This document shows, piece by piece, positions 1-5,610 of a stretch of DNA of 9,008 bases. A model generated the notes under the pieces. That model had not been told where the DNA came from, did not search any database, and worked only from the letters and a program-made list of their open reading frames with translations. The translations under genes and the position numbers were made by a program. The stretch comes from Phycisphaerae bacterium (GTDB taxonomy: Bacteria > Planctomycetota > Phycisphaerae > JAAYCJ01): NCBI GenBank assembly GCA_012514125.1, contig JAAZAW010000170.1:1-9008 (forward strand), written 5' to 3'. Each line of letters opens with the position of its first letter. The first letter of the stretch is position 1.

Positions 1-1
1 G

Positions 2-124
2 TTGCACACCTTGAAGAAGCGGGGGAAGGACGTTTATGGGGGATTGAAATCGGCATTGGATCGGATCGCGGCGGATTCGACGGTTGATCCCTATACGCTT
101 TTGTTCGAACCGAACAGTTCCTGA
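2..124 (+). CDS. 3' end of an unidentified gene
   Basis: An open frame enters from the left edge and ends in TGA at 122-124, giving 40 residues. The visible part contains KKRGKDVYGGLKSALDRIAA and ends LLFEPNSS. It is rich in Lys, Arg and Asp and looks like a soluble alpha-helical C-terminus. The other two forward frames are less convincing; frame 1 stops at 85-87. I do not recognise the family. The next gene has its own promoter, so this gene is probably not cotranscribed with it. The fragment is too short to exclude a chance open frame, but its composition resembles the confident genes nearby. Confidence 0.45.
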   Translation: MHTLKKRGKDVYGGLKSALDRIAADSTVDPYTLLFEPNSS

Positions 125-376
125 GCCACCGGAAGCCATCTTTTATACCGGAACCACCGTATACGGAAGCTCACCCGACCCGAAGCCCCATTCCCTGCCC
201 TCTGCCAGAAAAGACTGAGGGGTTACGAACGTCAAAATAGTTCTCTTGACATCCACCACTCTTTTCGTTCTAATAGAAAAATTATTCAGGGGTGTGAGGT
301 TCTTTCGTCTGTTGTCCTTATAAAAACAAATGATAACCTTTACTGCGTAACATTATCTTTTACGGGAGGAATTGAC
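125..376. other. intergenic region upstream of the PEP-CTERM gene
   Basis: This 252-bp stretch shows no credible gene on either strand. It contains a 10-bp perfect palindrome, CCGTATACGG, at 157-166, surrounded by short imperfect copies of an ACCGGAA-like word at about 129-168. Downstream of these are the promoter at 246-274 and an A+T-rich leader of about 95 nt. I see no hairpin followed by a T run, so no intrinsic terminator can be assigned to the gene ending at 124. Confidence 0.6.
246..274 (+). promoter_or_regulatory. sigma70-type promoter of the PEP-CTERM gene
   Basis: A perfect -35 box TTGACA (246-251) is separated by exactly 17 bp from a -10 box TCTAAT (269-274, 5 of 6 consensus bases). 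Transcription would begin near 281 and give a 5' leader of about 95 nt before the ATG at 377. The leader ends in the strong Shine-Dalgarno sequence GGGAGGA (364-370), 6 nt from the start codon. I found no -24/-12 (sigma54) pattern here, although some PEP-CTERM genes in other phyla are sigma54-dependent. Confidence 0.65.
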
Positions 377-1408
377 ATGGGGCAAAAAAGTGCGTTACTT
401 TGTCGATCAGCCGTTCTCTTCATCTTGATCCTGACAACTTCCGCATGGCCGGACCTGATTACTTACGATAATGACAAAATAAAACTGCGCGGTGGTGCTT
501 TGGAATCCACCACAGACACAATGGATTTTCTCAATGTCCACTCCGGCTCAAAATTCCTTGTCGAAAATTCTTCGCTCACCGTCATCGGAAATGCCTCCGT
601 CACCGACTATTTATCCTGCATCTCCGTGGAGAATTCCTCTCTGGCCATCGGAGAAAACCTGAGTATCCAAAACGATGCTGAATTCTTAGCCTACAATAAC
701 GCATTTCCTTCCACCCCATCCATAACAGTCGCCGGAAAAATGAATGTGGAGGGCAACCTGACATACGTCTTCATGGAAAAGGTCAACATGACAATCGCCG
801 ACAATTTACAGATTACCAATGGCGCAAACGTCTCCTCCAATAACTCAAAATTCGCGGCACAGTCATGCAGCCTTGAAAACAACTCATCCATGGCGCTGTA
901 CCAGACAACTCTGGAATTCGAGACCTTGGCCATGCAGGAAGGGTCGATGCTCGGCGGCTCCGGCGACTGGAAAATCAACCAATTAACTAACCAGGGAGAT
1001 TTTTTCATCGGCTTCTCGCCCGGACAGGTCGATCTTGATGGAAATTACATCCAGCAGTCCACCGCAACCCTGTTTATGGAAATCGGCGGCTATGAACCCG
1101 AAAAAAACGACCGCTTCAATATCACCGGAAACGCACTGCTCGACGGCGTTCTCGATCTGAACCTGATCGACAAGTTTACCCCCCTGCTGAACGACTCATT
1201 CACCCTGATGACTTACACCGGCTACAGCGGAGCGTTCGATTTCACAAGCCCCACTTTTGCAGATGGCCAGTACTTCCAACTGATATATAATGACACCGCC
1301 CTGGTCGCGGTTGTGGTTCCTGAACCGGGTGTCGGGCTGCTGATTCTGGCGGCGCTGCCCTGGCTGACCGGGAAGCGCAGGGGGCGGCGATTGCGCTCGG
1401 CGGATTAA
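377..1408 (+). CDS. secreted PEP-CTERM sorting-domain protein, beta-rich
   Basis: This is a 343-residue exported protein. Residues 1-23 form a signal peptide: Lys4, a hydrophobic core at about 12-20, and a likely cleavage after TTSA. The body (about 25-310) is rich in Asn, Ser and Thr and has short alternating strands with recurring words such as VENSSL (62-67, 84-89) and GNxxV, suggesting a beta-helix. Residues 190-290 (GGSGDWKINQLTNQG, FSPGQVDLDGNYIQ, LLDGVLDLNLI) resemble the autotransporter-associated repeat region often found in planctomycetal and verrucomicrobial surface proteins. The C-terminus is a classic sorting signal: VPEP (314-317), a hydrophobic stretch (about 319-330) and a basic tail, GKRRGRRLR. 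In known systems an exosortase removes this signal during export to the surface or to exopolysaccharide; none is encoded in this window. Start and expression signals are strong (GGGAGGA, 6-nt spacing). The ligand or structural role is unknown. Confidence 0.88.
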   Translation: MGQKSALLCRSAVLFILILTTSAWPDLITYDNDKIKLRGGALESTTDTMDFLNVHSGSKFLVENSSLTVIGNASVTDYLSCISVENSSLAIGENLSIQNDAEFLAYNNAFPSTPSITVAGKMNVEGNLTYVFMEKVNMTIADNLQITNGANVSSNNSKFAAQSCSLENNSSMALYQTTLEFETLAMQEGSMLGGSGDWKINQLTNQGDFFIGFSPGQVDLDGNYIQQSTATLFMEIGGYEPEKNDRFNITGNALLDGVLDLNLIDKFTPLLNDSFTLMTYTGYSGAFDFTSPTFADGQYFQLIYNDTALVAVVVPEPGVGLLILAALPWLTGKRRGRRLRSAD

Positions 1409-1596
1409 TTTTCGGAAGAATTTACTTCCGGATAAATATGATGCTCCAGACCTGCCAGCAGGCCTGATACGATATCGCCCAAACCATCGATGATATAGGG
1501 CGTCATCGTCTGGCGGACCCCGTCGCGACAGCCCGAGAGTCCTAAAACCACAACTATAAATACTGGCAGAATCGATCGTTGTATCATTTTTCGCAT
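1405..1596 (-). CDS. very small lipoprotein, unknown function
   Basis: This encodes a predicted 63-residue lipoprotein. The N-terminus is basic (MRKMIQR), followed by a hydrophobic core (about 10-20) and a lipobox, LSGC, with Cys23 as the lipidated residue. The mature peptide is therefore only about 41 residues, with no recognised domain. An AGGA (minus strand, 1603-1606) sits 6 nt before the ATG, and an ATG three codons further in is less well placed. The gene converges on the PEP-CTERM gene and the two stop codons share the palindrome TTAA (overlap 1405-1408). It is divergent from rsmA. Good lipobox and ribosome-binding spacing support a real gene; short length and lack of a recognised family argue for caution. 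Small lipoproteins of this type are common in planctomycete genomes and usually unassigned. Confidence 0.65.
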   Translation of the reverse strand: MRKMIQRSILPVFIVVVLGLSGCRDGVRQTMTPYIIDGLGDIVSGLLAGLEHHIYPEVNSSEN

Positions 1597-1624
1597 CGGA
1601 CGTCCTTTCTTTTGACGAAAACTG

Positions 1625-1653
1625 TTGCTCTTGTTCGTCCTGATGTTTATTAT
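1625..1653 (+). promoter_or_regulatory. candidate rsmA promoter
   Basis: TTGCTC (1625-1630) and TATTAT (1648-1653) are spaced by 17 bp on the + strand. The -10 matches 5 of 6 consensus bases but the -35 only 3 of 6. Transcription would start near 1660, about 37 nt before the rsmA GTG. The -10 box overlaps the left arm of the inverted repeat at 1645-1665, so a protein bound there could control this promoter. On the other strand GATAAT (1649-1654) could serve as the -10 of the small lipoprotein gene. Confidence 0.35.
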
Positions 1654-1665
1654 CGGACAATAAAC
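1645..1665. promoter_or_regulatory. inverted repeat in the lipoprotein/rsmA divergent region
   Basis: A perfect dyad: GTTTATT (1645-1651), a 7-nt spacer, and AATAAAC (1659-1665). It lies between the two divergent start codons (1596 and 1697) and overlaps candidate -10 sequences on both strands. That is the expected position of an operator, but no regulator is encoded nearby and a chance A+T-rich dyad cannot be excluded. Confidence 0.35.
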
Positions 1666-1696
1666 TAAAAGAACTTAACCAAAATCAGGAACCGAT

Positions 1697-2581
1697 GTGA
1701 CGCAATCCAATAAAGATCAATCACTTGGCAAAATACTCTCCCATCATTCGATCCGGCTGACCCGCCGGCTCGGACAGCATCTGCTGGTCAACGATCACTA
1801 TCTGAAAACCGTTATCGACCATAGCGATCTGGACGGTGTAGACCTGGTTCTGGAAGTCGGGCCTGGTCCTGGAAATCTCACTGAATTACTTTTAAGTAGT
1901 GGTAAAAAAGTAGTGTCTGTCGAGATAGATAAACGCTTTTGTGAAATTTTACGCCGAAAGTTTCACGATTGTGTAAATTTTGAATTACACGAATGTGATA
2001 TTTTAGACACAGAATTACACAAATGTGTAATTTCAGACCCGATTGGACATATCCAAAAGTGGGGAATCTCTGCAAATTTACCTTATAATATCGCAAGCGT
2101 ACTGATAGTCGAATCATTGTATGCGAAGATGCCTCCGCGGTATATTTGTGTGATGATTCAGAAAGAAGTTGCCCAGCGAATTGTCAGCGAGGCCGGCGGT
2201 AAGGCGTACGGGGTGCTCTCGGTGCTGGTTCAGGGGGTGGCGGAGGCGAAGATTGTGGCGTCGGTGCCGCCGGGTGCGTTTTTGCCGCCGCCCAAAGTTC
2301 ATTCGGCGATCGTTCAAATTATTTATAAGCCTGAATGTGCCGTCCGCATTGAACGGCCTGCGTTTTTTCGGGAGCTGGTGAGTCGGATTTTTCGGCATCG
2401 TCGCAAGACGCTTCGCGGCGGCTGGGTGAAAATGCAGCCTGGTGAGGTCCAACCTGTGATTGAGGGGGTGTTGGCGGACTTGGGGATCGATTCGAGCCGA
2501 CGGCCTGAGACGTTGAGCGTTGAAGAGTTTATCGCGTTATCCAACAAACTTACGGCGGCGGGCCAAGTCGGTCTGACGTAA
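1697..2581 (+). CDS. rsmA: 16S rRNA adenine(1518/1519)-N6-dimethyltransferase
   Basis: RsmA (KsgA) uses S-adenosylmethionine to dimethylate two adjacent adenines in the terminal loop of helix 45 of 16S rRNA, a late step in small-subunit assembly. The 294-residue product has the family motifs in order: LTRRLGQHLL (21-30, equivalent to the usual LGQNFL), motif I LEVGPGPG (52-59), the acidic motif VEID (75-78), catalytic motif NLPYN (127-131), MIQKEVAQRIV (153-163), PPGAFLPPPKVHSAIV (191-206) and FRHRRKTLR (232-240). Length is normal. It starts with GTG, because the ATG two bases upstream is followed at once by TGA; AGGA (1687-1690) is 6 nt from the GTG. Residues 89-111 carry three (F/L)HxC motifs encoded by repeated, very A+T-rich DNA. 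This patch is odd but in frame, and the catalytic motifs are intact. Confidence 0.95.
   Translation: MTQSNKDQSLGKILSHHSIRLTRRLGQHLLVNDHYLKTVIDHSDLDGVDLVLEVGPGPGNLTELLLSSGKKVVSVEIDKRFCEILRRKFHDCVNFELHECDILDTELHKCVISDPIGHIQKWGISANLPYNIASVLIVESLYAKMPPRYICVMIQKEVAQRIVSEAGGKAYGVLSVLVQGVAEAKIVASVPPGAFLPPPKVHSAIVQIIYKPECAVRIERPAFFRELVSRIFRHRRKTLRGGWVKMQPGEVQPVIEGVLADLGIDSSRRPETLSVEEFIALSNKLTAAGQVGLT
1961..2032 (+). repeat. three intragenic palindrome-prone repeats in rsmA
   Basis: Three related units with the pattern TTnCAC-N4-GTG lie within the reading frame: TTTCAC GATT GTGTAA (1961-1976), TTACAC GAAT GTGATA (1985-2000) and TTACAC AAAT GTGTAA (2015-2030). The third extends to perfect 8-bp arms, AATTACAC and GTGTAATT (2013-2032). 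The 4-nt centres are 24 and 30 bp apart, both multiples of three, so each unit encodes the same motif: FHDC, LHEC, LHKC. Over 1961-2034 I count only 20 G or C in 74 bases. The origin is unknown; duplication of a short palindrome within the gene is the simplest reading. Confidence 0.7.
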
Positions 2582-2613
2582 GGATTTATCCGATCTGACG
2601 TATAAAATGCGTT

Positions 2614-3396
2614 CTAGATATTTCCCAGGAATTGCGGTTTGAGGTCGCGCAGGGCGGGGAAGCGTTCTCGAAGTTTTTTCAAATCATCGAGATCAGGCGC
2701 GGCGACGAGGGCGGTTTCCTGATCGTCGGCGAGGGCGAGAATTTTGCCGTGAGGGTCGATGATTTGACTTTGGCCCGAATAAGAGACGTTCGGATCCGAT
2801 CCGACACGATTGACGCCGACGACGCAGGCGATATTTTCGATGGCACGGGCGCGTAAGAGTGTTTCCCAGTGGAGTTTACGACGTTTAGGCCAATTGGCGA
2901 CGACGACGAAGAGGTCGGCGCCTCGGCAGACGGCAAGTCTGAAGAGTTCGGGAAATCGCAGGTCGTAGCAGACGACGGGGCAGACGGTAAAGCCCGCCCA
3001 GTTGAAGAGAGTCAGCTCATGGCCTGGGGCGAAGTATTTGTCTTCGTCGGCGTAGGAGAAGGGATGAATTTTGGTGTATCGAAGCAGAAGGTCACCTTGT
3101 GGGGTAAAGACGACGGCCTGGTTGAGGGCTTTGTTGTCGGTTCCCGCGGCAACGAGGCCTGCGACCAGGAAAATTTGGTAGTCGCGGGCGGTTTGAGCGA
3201 GAAAGAGTTCGGTTGCCTGGTTATGAGATTCGGCGACGGCGGGAATGTTCATGTTGAAGCCTGTGGCGAACATTTCCGGCAGGACGGCGAGGTCGCCGGG
3301 AGTGGGCGAGGCAGAGGCGAGCAGGCGGTGGACCTTGTCGAAGTTGGCGGGTTTGTTTTCCCAGACGATATCTGTTTGTAACGCGATGATGTTCAT
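2614..3396 (-). CDS. nitrilase-family omega-amidase (YafV-like)
   Basis: This 260-residue protein is a cytoplasmic carbon-nitrogen hydrolase. The catalytic triad is visible: Glu41 in LPEMFATGF, Lys109 in RYTKIHPF and Cys143 in VVCYDLRFPELF. Further family blocks are ANWPKRRKLHWETLLRARAI (168-187, cf. the YafV block ANWPAPRSLHWQALLTARAI), GVNRVGSD (194-201) and a C-terminal ERFPALRD. This pattern fits E. coli YafV and mammalian Nit2, omega-amidases that hydrolyse alpha-ketoglutaramate (and succinamate) to the dicarboxylate plus ammonia, a metabolite-repair reaction linked to glutamine transamination. The substrate is inferred from similarity only. The ATG lies 9 bp after the stop of the upstream lipoprotein gene and has no clear Shine-Dalgarno sequence, so translational coupling in a two-gene operon is likely. 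It converges on rsmA with a 32-bp gap and no visible terminator. Confidence 0.9.
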   Translation of the reverse strand: MNIIALQTDIVWENKPANFDKVHRLLASASPTPGDLAVLPEMFATGFNMNIPAVAESHNQATELFLAQTARDYQIFLVAGLVAAGTDNKALNQAVVFTPQGDLLLRYTKIHPFSYADEDKYFAPGHELTLFNWAGFTVCPVVCYDLRFPELFRLAVCRGADLFVVVANWPKRRKLHWETLLRARAIENIACVVGVNRVGSDPNVSYSGQSQIIDPHGKILALADDQETALVAAPDLDDLKKLRERFPALRDLKPQFLGNI

Positions 3397-3405
3397 TTTA
3401 TGAAA

Positions 3406-3951
3406 TTATAAGCTGTTTTCTTTCACGAGTTGACGAATTTTGTCGAGAATTTCCTGTTCGGCGGCGTAATCCCGACGTATCGACGTCCAGACTTCCGCAC
3501 GTTCGCGGTCGGTGATCACTCCGGCGTTTCTTTGCTCGGCGGGTCGATCGTCGCCCTGGCGTTGATTGGCAAAGGCTGCGATGGGTGTGGTATCGAGTCG
3601 TTGCAGATCGGCCCGGGCTGAGACTGAAACCTGATTATCTGAGATGGAACGCACCTGCAGGGTGAGTACCCGTCGAAATGTGTGGTTGGATTGCACGAGG
3701 ACGTCCGACATGGAGGCGATGGATTCTTTCGCGGTGTACTCCATGGGAACCGCACGAATAATTCCCCGGTCACGATCCACCGAATCGATTCGATAGGTTT
3801 CTTCCACTACCCTGGCGGCGGAACGAAATACTTCATCTGGGGGCAGGGAAAAAGTTATGGTGCTGCCCGGTGGAATTCGATTGGGTCCGAGGGTTTCGGA
3901 ACATCCGGCCATCAAGATCAAACAGACTAAAAAGCTCATTGTTTGTCGCAT
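3406..3951 (-). CDS. lipoprotein of unknown family
   Basis: This encodes a predicted 181-residue lipoprotein. Residues 1-16 are a signal peptide ending in the lipobox LMAGC, with Cys17 as the lipidation site. The mature part begins with a Pro/Gly-rich linker, then FSLPPDEVFRSAARVVEE (34-51), which looks like a helix leading into a small alpha/beta domain (to about 118). A polar region follows (about 119-147, ANQRQGDDRPAEQ), then a charged C-terminal helix. I do not recognise the family. The frame could open at a TTG at 4005, but that codon lies in the promoter -35 box; the ATG at 3951 has GGGAGA (3958-3963) 6 nt upstream and puts the signal sequence at the N-terminus. It is the first gene of an apparent operon with the omega-amidase, though no functional link is evident. 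Confidence 0.8.
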   Translation of the reverse strand: MRQTMSFLVCLILMAGCSETLGPNRIPPGSTITFSLPPDEVFRSAARVVEETYRIDSVDRDRGIIRAVPMEYTAKESIASMSDVLVQSNHTFRRVLTLQVRSISDNQVSVSARADLQRLDTTPIAAFANQRQGDDRPAEQRNAGVITDRERAEVWTSIRRDYAAEQEILDKIRQLVKENSL

Positions 3952-3957
3952 GCTGAT

Positions 3958-3963
3958 TCTCCC
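3958..3963 (-). promoter_or_regulatory. ribosome-binding site fixing the lipoprotein start
   Basis: GGGAGA on the minus strand, 6 nt before the ATG at 3951. It decides against the longer TTG-initiated reading frame beginning at 4005, whose first codon would be upstream of the predicted transcription start. Confidence 0.6.
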
Positions 3964-3976
3964 ATTTGTTCGCGTT

Positions 3977-4005
3977 GTTATATCGGTTGTTTGATGTTTT
4001 ATCAA
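3977..4005 (-). promoter_or_regulatory. promoter of the lipoprotein/omega-amidase operon
   Basis: On the minus strand TTGATA (4000-4005, 5 of 6 consensus) and TATAAC (3977-3982, 5 of 6) are separated by exactly 17 bp. Transcription would begin near 3970, about 20 nt before the ATG at 3951. It lies just downstream of the long direct repeat that follows radA. Confidence 0.6.
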
Positions 4006-4026
4006 TGTAAAAGATGGATTTCATCG

Positions 4027-4134
4027 TGTCGTCGCTTCGGGGCTTGAAGAAAGTCGTTTTGCTTTCTTACGCCAGGTCGCTTCGACCCATTCGACAAGCT
4101 CAGGGACCACAGGCTTGGCGACCGTAGGTTTTTA
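4027..4134 (-). repeat. copy 1 of a direct repeat of about 110 bp
   Basis: This intergenic repeat lies about 30 bp beyond the radA stop codon. Its core (4076-4115) is identical over 40 bp to 5661-5700. On both sides similarity continues with mismatches and small gaps: the TGTCGTCG word at 4027 matches 5605, and GTTTTTA near 4128-4134 matches 5713-5719. The core is bracketed by GGTCGC (4075-4080) and GCGACC (4118-4123), which can pair. A separate 7-bp dyad, AAGAAAG/CTTTCTT (4047-4068), occurs only in this copy. No T run follows the hairpins on the minus strand, so I do not call it an intrinsic terminator. Confidence 0.75.
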
Positions 4135-4163
4135 GCGCTATGATACGATTAATCCAATGCTCA

Positions 4164-5540
4164 TTATTCCATTAATTCCAACACTTGCGTAAGATTTTGG
4201 CAAGGGATAATTTGTGAATCTTCGAATCTGGCAGAACGGATCGCTGTTCCGGTAGGGAAGATAATTTGCCGAAGTCCGAGCCTGATCGCTTCATTGATTC
4301 GATTTTCGCCGAAGGGGACGGGGCGAAGTTCGCCCGAGAGTCCCAGTTCTCCGAAAACGGCAGTGGCCTGGGGAAGGGTTTTGTTGGTATAGGCCCCTGC
4401 GACGGCCAGTGCGATTGCGAGGTCTGCGGCAGGTTCGTTGACTTTAACTCCGCCGACGACATTGACGAACACATCTTTTGTGGAGAGTTTGAGTCTTGCG
4501 TGGCGTTCGAGGATGGCCAGGATCATTGCCAGTCGGTTGGCGTCCACTCCGGTGGCTTTTCGTCGTGTCATTCCTGGAGCGGCGGGCGCGGTCAGGCCCT
4601 GGACTTCCACGAGCAGGATTCGGGTGCCTTCTCCGGCGGACAAGATGACGCTACCGGGGCGTTGGGAGTATCCCCGTTGGAGGAAGAGTCCAGCGGGGTC
4701 GGTGATTTCGATGAGTCCCCTATCGCTCATTTCGAAGATACCGAGTTCGTTGGTGGCGCCGAAGCGATTTTTTGCAGCCCGGATGAGTCGATGACGTTGG
4801 TGGTAATCGCCTTCGAAATACAGGACGACATCGACGATGTGTTCGAGGATTTTCGGTCCCGCGATGGTCCCCTGCTTTGTGACGTGTCCTACGAGGACGA
4901 CGGTGGTTCCGGTAGATTTTGCGAGCCAGACCAGTTCCGTTCCGCATTGTCGAAGCTGGCTGACGGAACCCGGAGCGGCGGGCAGTGTGGGTTTGTAAAT
5001 GAGCTGGACGGAGTCGATCATTACGACGGCGGGTTTGATTTCGCGAATGTGATTGAGGATAACTTCGAGATTGGTTTGGGCATCGACGACGACGCGGTCG
5101 CCGGTGATTCCGATGCGGCTTGCGCGCATTTTGATCTGGCTTGGGGATTCTTCGCTGGTGACATACATTACGGTTCTTCCGGTATCGGCGATTCCCTGGG
5201 CGGCTTGAATGAGCATGGTGGATTTACCGATTCCAGGAGGACCGCCGAGCAGGATCGTGGCACCGTCGACCAATCCGCCGCCGAGGACGCGATCGAATTC
5301 GCCGAGTCCTGTGGTGTATCGGAGACCTTCGTCACTCTGGAATTTTTCCACATCGTCGGCGAGGTTGACCGGTTTGCTCATATCGACGGGGACCATGGGT
5401 CGATGTAAATCGTCGCTGAGGCCCTGGATTTTTTCCTGGTCGAAGCTGTCCCATTGTCCGCAGTCGGGACATTTTCCCATCCATTTGAGTTGACGCGAGC
5501 CGCATTCCCGGCAGACGTAATATGTTTTTTCTTTGGCCAT
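4164..5540 (-). CDS. radA: DNA repair protein RadA (Sms)
   Basis: RadA is a RecA-related ATPase and DnaB-like branch-migration helicase that processes recombination intermediates alongside RecA. The 458-residue product is full length. An N-terminal four-cysteine zinc finger uses Cys10, Cys13, Cys24 and Cys27. The ATPase core has Walker A GGPPGIGKST (99-108), a Walker B strand VVMIDS (172-177) and the RadA signature KNRFG (257-261). The C-terminal Lon-protease-like domain (about 300-458) includes VNVVGGVKVNEPAADLAIA (359-377) and lacks protease function in this family. AGGA (minus strand, 5546-5549) precedes the ATG by 5 nt. The gene stands alone, flanked by two copies of a direct repeat, each just outside the adjoining stop or promoter. 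Third-position bias creates a long antisense open frame that is not a gene. Confidence 0.97.
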   Translation of the reverse strand: MAKEKTYYVCRECGSRQLKWMGKCPDCGQWDSFDQEKIQGLSDDLHRPMVPVDMSKPVNLADDVEKFQSDEGLRYTTGLGEFDRVLGGGLVDGATILLGGPPGIGKSTMLIQAAQGIADTGRTVMYVTSEESPSQIKMRASRIGITGDRVVVDAQTNLEVILNHIREIKPAVVMIDSVQLIYKPTLPAAPGSVSQLRQCGTELVWLAKSTGTTVVLVGHVTKQGTIAGPKILEHIVDVVLYFEGDYHQRHRLIRAAKNRFGATNELGIFEMSDRGLIEITDPAGLFLQRGYSQRPGSVILSAGEGTRILLVEVQGLTAPAAPGMTRRKATGVDANRLAMILAILERHARLKLSTKDVFVNVVGGVKVNEPAADLAIALAVAGAYTNKTLPQATAVFGELGLSGELRPVPFGENRINEAIRLGLRQIIFPTGTAIRSARFEDSQIIPCQNLTQVLELME

Positions 5541-5581
5541 GTTTTTCCTATGTTTGAATTTTTATTTATATATATTTTTGT

Positions 5582-5610
5582 ATTATACGCTTTTGACTCA
5601 AGATTGTCGT
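5582..5610 (-). promoter_or_regulatory. candidate radA promoter
   Basis: On the minus strand a perfect TATAAT (5582-5587) lies 17 bp from ACGACA (5605-5610, 4 of 6 consensus). The leader is about 35 nt, extremely A+T-rich, and ends in AGGAAAAAC before the ATG. The -35 box falls exactly at the edge of repeat copy 2, so the repeat boundary contributes to the promoter. Confidence 0.5.

Noticed and set aside
1196..1660. A 154-codon minus-strand frame spanning the PEP-CTERM 3' end and the small lipoprotein
   Set aside because: The lipoprotein frame in the same place has a signal peptide, lipobox and ribosome-binding site. This frame has an Arg/Gln/Pro-rich composition and none of these signals.
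1961..2032. The triple repeat in rsmA as a small CRISPR array or binding-site cluster
   Set aside because: The units are only about 16-20 bp, imperfect, separated by a few bases and fully coding. There are no spacers of constant length and no cas genes.
2582..2613. Bidirectional terminator between rsmA and the omega-amidase gene
   Set aside because: Only a short direct repeat (TCTGACGTA, twice near 2573-2604) is present. No stem-loop with a T run on either strand was found.
2869..3381. A 170-codon open frame on the + strand opposite the omega-amidase
   Set aside because: It is antisense to the catalytic core, extremely Gly/Val/Glu-rich and without motifs.
4047..4068. The AAGAAAG/CTTTCTT hairpin as an intrinsic terminator for radA
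   Set aside because: The stem is A+T-rich and is followed on the minus strand by CAAGCCCC rather than a T run. It is also absent from the other copy of the repeat.
4266..5408. A 380-codon open frame on the + strand opposite radA
   Set aside because: It lies wholly antisense to a confidently identified full-length radA. Its product is a low-complexity Asp/Gly/Phe-rich string with no motif, the usual result of third-position codon bias.
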